64,000 bases of DNA from Cellulomonas avistercoris (GTDB taxonomy: Bacteria > Actinomycetota > Actinomycetes > Actinomycetales > Cellulomonadaceae): contig NZ_JACSQV010000006.1 of NCBI RefSeq assembly GCF_014836445.1, positions 24,498 through 88,497 on the forward strand, written 5' to 3'. Of this stretch, positions 8,650-17,574 are shown one piece after another. Below the pieces are notes generated by a model that ran no database searches, was not told the DNA's origin, and saw nothing but the letters and a program-made list of their open reading frames with translations. A program made the position numbers and the translations under genes. Position 1 is the first letter of the stretch. Each line of letters starts with the position of its first letter.

Positions 8650-9717
8650 TCACGAGCCGGGCGGCACCGGTCCCGTCGTCGTCCCGACGCGCAGCTGCAC
8701 CGGCAGCACGCGGGGCTCGGGCGTGCGGCCCGCGAGCAGCTCCGCGACGGTCTCGCCGATGGCCACGCCCTTCTCGGCGAGCGGCTGGGCGACGCTCGTC
8801 AGCACGTCGGGCGCGAGCCAGGGCAGGTCGAGGCCGTCGAACCCGGCGACGGACACGTCCTGGGGCACCCGCAGCCCGAGCTCGCGCGCCGCCAGGACGA
8901 CGCCCGACGCGAGCAGGTCGGACTGGCACACGATCGCGGTGGGGCGGTCGGGCTGCGAGAGCAGCGCCCGCCCGGCGGTCGCACCGTGCTCGACGAGCGA
9001 CGCGGGCGTCTCCCAGACGACCGTCGGCGTCACGCCCGCGTCGGTGACGCCCGCGAGCCGGCGCCGCGTGATCTCCCAGGAGATCGCGGCGAGGCGCACG
9101 GGGTCGGCGGCGCCCTCCGAGCGGTCGCGGTCGAACGGCATGGTCACGGTGGCGATGCGGGTGTGGCCGAGGGCGAGGACGTGGCGCGTGAGCTCGATCA
9201 TCCCGCCGTGGTCGTCGATGCCCACGGCTGCGACGTCGGGCTGCGGCGTGCCCTCGACCAGGACGGTCGGCGTGCCGCGGCGGCGGAGCATCTCCAGGAC
9301 GGGGTCGTCGGTCGTGCCGCCCCACATCTGCACGGCGACGTCCATGGCCGCGGACTCCAGCAGCGGGTCGACCGCCGGCTGCGACGGGTCCTGCGGTCCG
9401 GGGATCAGCAGCACGCCGAGGCCGAGCGGTCCCAGCGTGCCGGTCAGGCCGTCGAGGACCTGCACGGCGACGGGGTCGCGGAACGCGCGCCGCAGCACGT
9501 CACCCATGATCACGCCGACGATCCCCGAGCGTCCGCGACGCAGCTGACGGCCGAGGGGGTTGGGGCCCGCGTACCCGAGCGAGCGGGCGGCCGCCAGGAC
9601 GCGTGAGCGCGTGGCGTCCGCGATGGGTCCCGAGCCGGAGAACGCGAGCGAGGCGGTCGAGACCGACACCCCTGCGCTCGCGGCGACGTCGGCCAGGGTG
9701 GTGCGCTGCGCGGACAG
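8650..9717 (-). CDS. LacI-family transcriptional regulator (probable CTG start)
   Basis: 355 residues. The N-terminal HTH reads TTLADVAASAGVSVSTASLA, then a hinge and a periplasmic-binding-protein-like core with GVIMGDV, GIDDHGGM and the C-terminal SVAGFDGLDLPWL. The first in-frame ATG/GTG, at 9669, would delete half of the HTH. The only codon that fits is CTG at 9717-9715, six bases after a perfect GGAGG (9728-9724); an in-frame stop lies just upstream. It is divergent from two MFS genes with a 20-bp palindrome between, so it probably represses them and itself. The effector, likely a sugar or related small molecule, is unknown. Confidence 0.9.
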   Translation of the reverse strand: MSAQRTTLADVAASAGVSVSTASLAFSGSGPIADATRSRVLAAARSLGYAGPNPLGRQLRRGRSGIVGVIMGDVLRRAFRDPVAVQVLDGLTGTLGPLGLGVLLIPGPQDPSQPAVDPLLESAAMDVAVQMWGGTTDDPVLEMLRRRGTPTVLVEGTPQPDVAAVGIDDHGGMIELTRHVLALGHTRIATVTMPFDRDRSEGAADPVRLAAISWEITRRRLAGVTDAGVTPTVVWETPASLVEHGATAGRALLSQPDRPTAIVCQSDLLASGVVLAARELGLRVPQDVSVAGFDGLDLPWLAPDVLTSVAQPLAEKGVAIGETVAELLAGRTPEPRVLPVQLRVGTTTGPVPPGS

Positions 9718-9755
9718 GGCGGACCTCCGGGGCCGGCGAGGCAGTCAGGGGACGT

Positions 9756-9785
9756 TTGACGTCGCGGTCAGCGTACCCGCACTAT
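9756..9785 (+). promoter_or_regulatory. Possible promoter for the MFS pair
   Basis: TTGACG (9756-9761), an 18-base spacer and a weak CACTAT (9780-9785), placing the start next to the operator palindrome at 9795-9814. The -10 is poor, so this is tentative. Confidence 0.4.
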
Positions 9786-9794
9786 GGAGGGGAA

Positions 9795-9814
9795 CCCTCG
9801 AATCGATTCGAGGG
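9795..9814. promoter_or_regulatory. LacI-type operator, perfect 20-bp palindrome
   Basis: CCCTCGAATCGATTCGAGGG is its own reverse complement and has the central CG typical of LacI-family operators. It lies 78 bases from the lacI start and 74 bases before the first MFS gene, so one bound dimer could block both directions. Confidence 0.8.
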
Positions 9815-9887
9815 TGAGGTGCGCCGCCACGACGCGCCCCCGGACCCCGCGTCCGCACCCCGGCCCCCGCCCTCCCGGAGCCCCTCT

Positions 9888-11312
9888 GTGTCCCCGCATG
9901 CCCCGTCCGTCGTCTCCCGCGCGCGCTTCCTGCTCGTCGGCCTCTTCGCCCTCGCCGGTCTCGCGTTCGCGAGCTGGCTCGCCCGCATCCCCACCGTCCG
10001 TGACCTGCTGGACCTCAGCACGGCCGACCTCGGGCTGCTGCTGCTCGTCGGGTCGATCGGGTCCCTGCTGACGGTCACCACCGCGGGCGTCCTGGTGCAG
10101 CGCCTGGGCAGCCGCCGCGTGCTGCTCGTCTCGACCCTCGTGCTGGCCTCCGCGCTCGTGCTGCTCGGCGTCGGCCCGACCCTCGGGTCCCGCTCGCTGC
10201 TCGCCACGGGCATCTTCCTCAACGGTGTCGCCGTCGCGCTCGGCAACGTCGCGATCAACGTCGAGTCGGCCCGCATCGAGCGCGCCCTGGGCCGGACCGT
10301 CATCCCGCAGTTCCACGCCGCCTTCTCGATCGGCGCGGTCGTCGGCTCCGGCGCGGGCGCCCTCGCGTCGGCGGCGGGTGTGCCCGTGGGCGTGCAGCTC
10401 CCGCTGACCGCGGTCGTGGTCGTCGTGTGGCGTCTGGCGTCGCTGCGGGGCGTGGTGCTGCCGGCGCCCGTCGTGGCCGCGGCCGCGCGGACGGCGGCCC
10501 CGCCGACCGCCACGCCCACCGGCTCGCGCGCGCGGCAGGGCGCACGACGTCTCGCGACGGCGCTCGACGCGTGGCGCGAGCCGCGCACGCTGCTCGTCGG
10601 TGTCGTCGTGCTGTCCGCCGCGTTCTCCGAGGGCGCCGCCAACAACTGGCTGTCGCTCGCGGTCGTCGACGGCTTCGCGCGCTCGGAGTCGGTGGGCGGC
10701 GCGGTGCTCGGCCTGTTCGTCGCCTCGATGACCGTCGTGCGCCTGATGGGGACCCGGCTCATCGACCGGTACGGACGGGTGGCCGTGCTGCGCGCGTCGG
10801 GTGGTGCGTCGGTCGTCGGCCTGCTGCTCTTCGGGTTCGCACCGAGCCTCGCGCTCGCGTGCGCGGGTGTGGTCCTGTGGGGCGCCGGTGCCGCCCTCGC
10901 GGTGCCCGTGGGCATCGCCGCCGCGTCCGACGACCCCGTGCGGGCCGCGGGCCGTGTCGCGGTGGTCTCGGCGTTCGCGTCGGTCGCGTCGCTCGTCGCG
11001 CCGCCCGTGCTGGGCATCGCCGCGCAGTCAGTCGGCGCGCGCCACGCGCTCGTGCTCATCGTCGCCGCCATGGTCGCGAGCGTCGTGGTGGCCCCGGCCG
11101 TCGCCCCCGAGCGGTTCGAGGTCCCCGCGCCCGCGGGCGCGGCCCCCGCGACGTCCGCCGGCGGAACGCCCGCCCTCGGCACGGCCACGGCCGCGTCCAC
11201 CGACCTCGACCGCCTCGTCCGGGCCCGCCGCCACCTCCCGTCCGTCCGCGCGGTACGGCCGCGCCGGCGGCCCCGGGCCGGTCGACCCGGCGCACGCGGA
11301 GGTGCACGATGA
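9888..11312 (+). CDS. MFS transporter, YbjJ-like (first of tandem pair)
   Basis: 474 residues from GTG 9888, which follows CGGAG by seven bases; an upstream GTG at 9819 lies against the operator and is less likely. About twelve membrane segments, with FASWLARIPTVRD after helix 1, GRTVIPQFHAAFSIG in the first half and EPRTLLVGVVVLSAAFSEGAANNW opening the second half. It is paralogous to the next gene. The last ~40 residues are an Arg/Pro-rich tail without visible function. Its stop overlaps the next start (ATGA). Substrate unknown; control by the divergent LacI regulator is inferred from the operator. Confidence 0.85.
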   Translation: MSPHAPSVVSRARFLLVGLFALAGLAFASWLARIPTVRDLLDLSTADLGLLLLVGSIGSLLTVTTAGVLVQRLGSRRVLLVSTLVLASALVLLGVGPTLGSRSLLATGIFLNGVAVALGNVAINVESARIERALGRTVIPQFHAAFSIGAVVGSGAGALASAAGVPVGVQLPLTAVVVVVWRLASLRGVVLPAPVVAAAARTAAPPTATPTGSRARQGARRLATALDAWREPRTLLVGVVVLSAAFSEGAANNWLSLAVVDGFARSESVGGAVLGLFVASMTVVRLMGTRLIDRYGRVAVLRASGGASVVGLLLFGFAPSLALACAGVVLWGAGAALAVPVGIAAASDDPVRAAGRVAVVSAFASVASLVAPPVLGIAAQSVGARHALVLIVAAMVASVVVAPAVAPERFEVPAPAGAAPATSAGGTPALGTATAASTDLDRLVRARRHLPSVRAVRPRRRPRAGRPGARGGAR

Positions 11313-12586
11313 GCGGCGTGGCCGACGTCCGACCCGCAACCGCGCCCCGCGAGGTCCGGCTCGCGTCGGCCGCGGTGTTCGCCGTCTTCCTGCTCTCGGG
11401 CGTGAACTTCGCCTCCTGGGCCGCCCGGCTCCCGGCCGTGCGCGACGCGCTGAGCCTGACGCCCGAGAGGATGGGCGTCCTGCTGCTCATCGGCGCCGCC
11501 GGCTCGCTCGTCTCGCTGCCCCTGTCCGGACTCGTGGTCGAGCGCTGGGGTGCGCGTCGCACCGTGCTCGGGTTCGCGCTCGTCAACGCGTCGGGGTTCG
11601 CGCTGGCGGCCCTCGGCGTCACGACGGGCCAGGTCGTCCTCGTGGGCGTCGGGCTCGTGCTGGCGGGGACCGGTGCCGGCGTCTGGGACGCGGCGATGAA
11701 CATCGAGGGCGCGCTCGTCGAGCAGCGCCTGGGCCGGACCGTCATGCCCCGCTACCACGCGGGCTTCTCGCTCGGCACGATGGGCGCCGCCGCCCTCGCC
11801 GCGGGCGCGGCGGCGCTGCACGTGCCCGTGCAGGTGCACCTGCCCGTCGTCCTCGTGCTGTCGACGACCGCCGTCGCGGTGGCCGTGCGCGCGTTCCTCG
11901 CCGGGCCGACACCGCGCGACACCGGTGCGGACGGGGACGTTCCGGGCGGGACGCGCGCCGCCGGCGGGGCGCGCGGCGCGCTCGGTGCGTGGCTCGAGCC
12001 GCGGACCCTGCTCATCGGTCTCGTGGTCCTGGCCGCCGCGCTCACCGAGGGCGCCGCGAACGACTGGGTGAGCCTCGCGGTCGTCGACGGCTTCGGCACC
12101 GCGCACGCGACCGGGGCCGTGGCCTTCGGGCTGTTCGTCACGGCGATGACGGCGATGCGGATGTTCGGCACCGTGCTGCTCGACCGCTACGGCCGTGTCG
12201 CGGTGCTGCGGCTGTGCGTCGGCCTGGCCGGTGCCGGGCTGCTGGTCTTCGGGCTCGCGGACCAGCTCTGGCTCGCGCTCGTCGGCGTCGCCGCGTGGGG
12301 CGCGGGCGCCGCGCTCGGCTTCCCCGTGGGCATGAGCGCGGCCGCCGACGACCCGCAGCGCGCCGCGCCGCGCGTCGCGGTCGTCTCGACCGTCGGCTAC
12401 GCGGCGTTCCTGGCAGGCCCCCCGCTGCTCGGCCTGCTCGCGGAGCACGTCGGCTACCGGCACGCGCTGCTCGCCATCCTCGCGCCCGTGGTGCTCGGCC
12501 TGCTGGTGACCGGTGCGGCCCGGCCGGCCGCGGGCGCCGCGGTGGCGACGGCCCCCGCGGACCGTGTCGCGCGGCCCGCGGTCTAG
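11309..12586 (+). CDS. MFS transporter, YbjJ-like (second of tandem pair)
   Basis: 425 residues and about twelve membrane helices. It matches its upstream neighbour segment by segment: FASWAARLPAVRD, GRTVMPRYHAGFSLG, EPRTLLIGLVVLAAALTEGAANDW and SLAVVDGFG. It lacks the neighbour's basic tail. The ATG overlaps the preceding stop, so the two are translationally coupled and could form a heteromeric or duplicated exporter. murB starts ten bases after its stop, so murB probably shares this transcript at least partly. Substrate unknown. Confidence 0.85.
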   Translation: MSGVADVRPATAPREVRLASAAVFAVFLLSGVNFASWAARLPAVRDALSLTPERMGVLLLIGAAGSLVSLPLSGLVVERWGARRTVLGFALVNASGFALAALGVTTGQVVLVGVGLVLAGTGAGVWDAAMNIEGALVEQRLGRTVMPRYHAGFSLGTMGAAALAAGAAALHVPVQVHLPVVLVLSTTAVAVAVRAFLAGPTPRDTGADGDVPGGTRAAGGARGALGAWLEPRTLLIGLVVLAAALTEGAANDWVSLAVVDGFGTAHATGAVAFGLFVTAMTAMRMFGTVLLDRYGRVAVLRLCVGLAGAGLLVFGLADQLWLALVGVAAWGAGAALGFPVGMSAAADDPQRAAPRVAVVSTVGYAAFLAGPPLLGLLAEHVGYRHALLAILAPVVLGLLVTGAARPAAGAAVATAPADRVARPAV

Positions 12587-12595
12587 CCTGGAGGC

Positions 12596-13741
<1,146 letters not shown>

Positions 13742-13935
13742 GGCGAGGGCGCGCGAGGCCGGCGGGTCGCGCGCGCGGAACCTAGACGGTCCACCCGGAC
13801 CGGGACAACCCCCGCAGGTCGGGCACCGGTGTCCGTCCTGCGGCCGACGTCCTGGGCCCGCGCGACCGCCAGGGTGGACGTGCGCCGACGGCCGGGTCGC
13901 AGGGGCACCGGCGGGCGCGATCCAGGGGGATCACC

Positions 13936-15744
13936 ATGACGAAAGCACAGTTCCGCCGTGCCCTCGCCGTGACGACCGTCGCGGCCTGTCTGGCCACGAC
14001 CGTCACGGCGTTCACGGCGACGGGCGCGACCGCCCACGGCAGGCCGGGCGCCGGCCACGACCGCACGAGCCGCGCGGAGGCCGCCCGCGTCGACCGGGTG
14101 CCGACGCCCGACCCGGGCTGGTACGACTGCTCGTCCATCTTCATGCCGGGCAGCGAGTGCGGCACCGTCGAGCTCCCGCTCGACTACGACCAGCCGCGCA
14201 AGGGCACCACCGAGGTGGCACTGCTGCGGGTGAAGGCCACCGACCCCGCCCAGCGGATCGGGTCGCTGTTCGTCAACCCCGGCGGGCCGGGAGGCTCGGG
14301 CGTGGACATGGCGGCCTTCGCGCCGTACTTCCTGTCACCCGACGTGCTGGCGAAGTTCGACGTCGTCGGCCTCGACCCGCGCGGCACCAACTACTCCTCG
14401 AACGTGCGGTGCTTCCGCAACGCCGGCGAGCAGGACGCCGCGCTGTCCGGCATGTACGTGCCGTTCCCGGAGGGGCAGGAGCAGACCGCGGCGTTCGTCG
14501 ACTCGGCCTGGAAGCTCGGCAAGGCCTGCTCGACGACGGGTGCCCCGCTGAGCGCGTCCATGTCGACCGCCGAGGTCGCGCGTGACATGGACGTCGTGCG
14601 GCGGGCCGTCGGCGACGAGAAGCTGACGTTCCTGGGCTTCTCGTACGGCAGCTACCTGGGCCAGGTGTACGCCAACATGTTCCCCGACCGCGTGCGGGCG
14701 ATCACGATCGACGGCGTCCTCGACCCGCTCGCGTGGGCCGGTACCCGCGCGACCGCGCACATCCCGGTGACCGAGCGCCTCGGGTCCGGGACCGCCGCGT
14801 GGCGCGCGGCGCAGGAGATCCTCGACCGTTGCGGCGAGGCCGGGCCCGACCTGTGCCGCACCGCGGGGATCGGCGAGCCGCGTGCCGTGTGGGACGGGGT
14901 GGCCGCAGGTCTGCGCGCCACGCCGGTCGAGCTGCGCGACCCGGAGACCGACGAGCTGATCGTCACCGTCGACTGGCCGACGTTCGTCGGCGCCGTGCTC
15001 GGCTCGCTGTACGCGCCCGACGCGGGCGCCGGCCTCGACATGCTCACGTGGGCGATCCACTGGCTGCTCCAGCCCGAGACGCCCGAGAACGCCGAGATCC
15101 GTGCCGAGGCGCTGTCGTCCCTGCTCGGCTACGAGCGCGCGCAGCAGCAGGTCGCCGCGGAGCACGCCGGCGCCCGTACCGAGCGGGCGTCCGCGCTCGG
15201 GTTCGCGTTCCCGTACTACAACGGCACCGAGGCGTTCTCGGCGGTGCTGTGCACGGACTCCGTGAACCCGCGGCGGCCGGAGGACTGGATCGCGGCCTCC
15301 GCCCGGCAGGACGCGATCGCGCCGGGCTTCGGGCCGTCGTGGACGTGGGGGTCGGCGCAGTGCGCGAGCAAGGCGTGGACCGCGCGCGACGAGGACGCGT
15401 GGACGGGACGTTTCGACGCCCGCACGTCGTCGCCCGTGCTCGTCGTCGGCAACCTGTGGGACCCGGCGACCGCCTACGAGGGTGCCGTCGCGGCCGCGAA
15501 GGTGCTCCCGAACAGCCGCCTGCTGTCGTCGGACAACTGGGGGCACACGGCGTACGGCACGTCCGCGTGCGCCACCGACGCCATCGACCGCTACCTCATC
15601 GGCGTCGAGCTGCCGGCCGAGGGCACGCAGTGCACGGGCGACGTGCAGCCGTTCGTCGACCAGCCGATGTCGCGCGGTGCCCAGCCGCGTGCCCTGCCGC
15701 CGGTGGTGCCGCCGGTGCCGGGTGCGGAGCCGCGCACGTCGTGA
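13936..15744 (+). CDS. Secreted alpha/beta hydrolase, TAP-like (tripeptidyl aminopeptidase family)
   Basis: 602 residues with a signal peptide of about 33 residues ending near ATGATAHG. The oxyanion region is NPGGPGGSG near residue 115, the nucleophile Ser236 is in GFSYGSYLG, the acid is probably Asp509 in NLWDPATAY, and the base is His537 in NWGHTAYG, inside a C-terminal TAP-like domain. Homologues in Streptomyces are secreted mycelial tri- or dipeptidyl aminopeptidases. Several Cys could form disulfides. It stands alone: a 194-base gap after murB, in which I see no clear promoter, and a terminator hairpin shared with the next gene. Peptidase activity is inferred; esterase activity is possible. 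Confidence 0.85.
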   Translation: MTKAQFRRALAVTTVAACLATTVTAFTATGATAHGRPGAGHDRTSRAEAARVDRVPTPDPGWYDCSSIFMPGSECGTVELPLDYDQPRKGTTEVALLRVKATDPAQRIGSLFVNPGGPGGSGVDMAAFAPYFLSPDVLAKFDVVGLDPRGTNYSSNVRCFRNAGEQDAALSGMYVPFPEGQEQTAAFVDSAWKLGKACSTTGAPLSASMSTAEVARDMDVVRRAVGDEKLTFLGFSYGSYLGQVYANMFPDRVRAITIDGVLDPLAWAGTRATAHIPVTERLGSGTAAWRAAQEILDRCGEAGPDLCRTAGIGEPRAVWDGVAAGLRATPVELRDPETDELIVTVDWPTFVGAVLGSLYAPDAGAGLDMLTWAIHWLLQPETPENAEIRAEALSSLLGYERAQQQVAAEHAGARTERASALGFAFPYYNGTEAFSAVLCTDSVNPRRPEDWIAASARQDAIAPGFGPSWTWGSAQCASKAWTARDEDAWTGRFDARTSSPVLVVGNLWDPATAYEGAVAAAKVLPNSRLLSSDNWGHTAYGTSACATDAIDRYLIGVELPAEGTQCTGDVQPFVDQPMSRGAQPRALPPVVPPVPGAEPRTS

Positions 15745-15766
15745 CGCCGTGAGCGACGCATGAGGG

Positions 15767-15797
15767 CGGGGGCCCGGCCACGACGGCCGGGTCCCCG
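15767..15797. terminator. Bidirectional terminator between hydrolase and deaminase genes
   Basis: A 13-bp stem with one G-T pair (15767-15779 with 15785-15797) and a 5-base loop, between two converging genes. Confidence 0.7.
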
Positions 15798-15807
15798 TCC
15801 CGCGTCG

Positions 15808-16839
15808 TCAGGCGGCTGCGGGCTCCGCAGCGAGCCACGCGTCGACACCCGCGAGCAGCCGGGCCCGGGCGCCCGGGGACGCGGCGCTCGCGGTGATCGA
15901 CGCCCGCGCGAGGTCCGCCAGCTCGGCGTCGGTGAACCCGTGGTGGTCGCGGGCGATGCGGTACTGGTCGACGAGGCGCGAGCGGAACAGCAGCGGGTCG
16001 TCCGCGCCGAGCGCGACGCGTGCGCCCGCGTCGACCAGCGTGCGCAGCGGCACGTCGCCCGGTGCGGCGTACACGCCCAGCGACACGTTGGAGGCGGGGC
16101 AGACCTCGAGGGGGACGTCGTCCTCGAGGACCCGGGCCAGGACGCGGGGGTCCTCGGCGCTGCGCACGCCGTGCCCGAGCCGGTCGGGCCGCAGGTGCTC
16201 CAGCACCTCCTCGACGTGCGCCGGCCCGAGCAGCTCGCCGCCGTGCGGGACGGACAGCAGGCCCGCCCGGTGGGCGATCGCGAACGCCCCCGCGAAGTCG
16301 GCGGTCGAGCCGCGCCGCTCGTCGTTGGACAGCCCGAACCCGACGACCTGCCCCGGGCCGTCGCCCGCGTGCTTCGCGGCGAGCCGCGCGAGCGTGCGCG
16401 CGTCCAGCGGGTGGCGCATGCGCGACGCGGCCACGACGACGCCGATCTCGACGCCCGTCGCCGCCTGCGCGGCACGCGCCTCGTCGAGCACGATCTCCAG
16501 CGCGGGCGTCAGACCCCCGACGAACGGTGCGTACGACGTCGGGTCGACCTGGATCTCGAGGCGGCCCGACCCCTCGGCGGCGTCGTCCGCGGCGGCCTCG
16601 GCCACGAGCCGGCGCATGTCCGCCTCGGAGCGCACGCACGCGCGCGCCGCGTCGTACATGCGCTGGAACCGGAACCACCCGCGCTCACCCGCGGGGACCA
16701 TCAGCGGGTCGTCGTCGAGCAGGACCTGGGGGAGCCGGATGCCGTGGCGCTCGGCGAGCTCCGCGAGCGTCTCCACGCGCATCGAACCCGTGAAGTGCAG
16801 GTGCAGGTGCGCCTTGGGGAGCAGGTTCAGGTCACGCAT
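15808..16839 (-). CDS. Adenosine-deaminase-family amidohydrolase
   Basis: 343 residues, a TIM-barrel metal hydrolase. The ligand pair is HLH (His13, His15); HGGE supplies His199 and Glu202; LGHG gives the catalytic His223; and GADDP gives Asp280-Asp281. All correspond to the adenosine deaminase set. The difference is in the first motif: canonical HxHLDG has Asp, whereas this reads HLHFTGS with Thr17 in that place. In mouse ADA that Asp contacts the ribose, so the substrate could be adenosine or another 6-aminopurine derivative. Single gene with ATG start; no purine-salvage neighbours visible. Confidence 0.82.
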   Translation of the reverse strand: MRDLNLLPKAHLHLHFTGSMRVETLAELAERHGIRLPQVLLDDDPLMVPAGERGWFRFQRMYDAARACVRSEADMRRLVAEAAADDAAEGSGRLEIQVDPTSYAPFVGGLTPALEIVLDEARAAQAATGVEIGVVVAASRMRHPLDARTLARLAAKHAGDGPGQVVGFGLSNDERRGSTADFAGAFAIAHRAGLLSVPHGGELLGPAHVEEVLEHLRPDRLGHGVRSAEDPRVLARVLEDDVPLEVCPASNVSLGVYAAPGDVPLRTLVDAGARVALGADDPLLFRSRLVDQYRIARDHHGFTDAELADLARASITASAASPGARARLLAGVDAWLAAEPAAA

Positions 16840-16899
16840 CGCAGCCAGTCTGCCAGGCCGCGACCGGCGACCGCGCGGCGGGTCACGACGCGCTCGTCG

Positions 16900-17574
16900 T
16901 CACACCTGCGCGTCGACGAGCCGGTAGCCGACCCCGCGGATCGTGTCGAAGTGCTCCGCACCGAGCTTGCGCCGCAGGTACCGGACGTAGACGTCCACCA
17001 CGTTGGAGCCGGGGTCGAAGTCGTAGCCCCACACCTCGGAGAGCAGCCGCTCACGCGTCAGCACGTCCCCGGGGTGCCGCATGAACGTCTCCGCGAGCGC
17101 GAACTCGCGCGCGGACAGGTCGACCTCGGTGTCGTCGACCCGCATGCGCCGCGTGCGCAGGTCGAGCTGCAGCCGGCCGTGCGCGAGCACGTTGCCACGG
17201 GCGGTCGCCGCGGGCTGGCTGCGCAGCCGCAGCCGCACACGCGCGAGCAGCTCCTCGAACCGGAACGGCTTGGCCATGTAGTCGTCGGCGCCCGACTCCA
17301 GGCCGGTGACGGTGTCGGTCACGGACGAGCGTGCGGTGAGCACGATGACCGGCAGCTCGTACCCCTCGGCGCGCAGGAAGCGCAGGACGTCGAAGCCGTC
17401 CATGTCGCCCAGGCCCAGGTCGAGCACGAGCAGGTCGATCCCGCCGGCCTCGACGTGCTCGAGCGCGGCCTCACCGGTCAGCACGGCGGTCGCCTCGTAC
17501 CCGTGGACGCGCAGGCCCTTGGCGACGAAGGAGGCGATGCGCTCCTCGTCCTCGGCGATCAGGATGTGGGTCAT
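16900..17574 (-). CDS. OmpR/PhoB-family response regulator
   Basis: 224 residues. The receiver domain has acidic residues EDE at 8-10, phosphoacceptor Asp52 in LVLDLGLGD, LTAR and the conserved Lys in AKPF. The C-terminal winged-helix domain shows REFALAETFMRHPGDVLTRERLL and VDVYVRYLRRKL. The ATG at 17574 overlaps the stop of the upstream sensor kinase (ATGA), so kinase and regulator are coupled, with the kinase gene first. A longer open frame upstream is the kinase read in another frame. Target genes are not evident. Confidence 0.93.
   Translation of the reverse strand: MTHILIAEDEERIASFVAKGLRVHGYEATAVLTGEAALEHVEAGGIDLLVLDLGLGDMDGFDVLRFLRAEGYELPVIVLTARSSVTDTVTGLESGADDYMAKPFRFEELLARVRLRLRSQPAATARGNVLAHGRLQLDLRTRRMRVDDTEVDLSAREFALAETFMRHPGDVLTRERLLSEVWGYDFDPGSNVVDVYVRYLRRKLGAEHFDTIRGVGYRLVDAQV

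Noticed and set aside
13742..13935. A promoter or small gene between murB and the TAP-like hydrolase
   Set aside because: CTAGACGG near 13783 is the only -10-like string and has no -35; no open frame is convincing.
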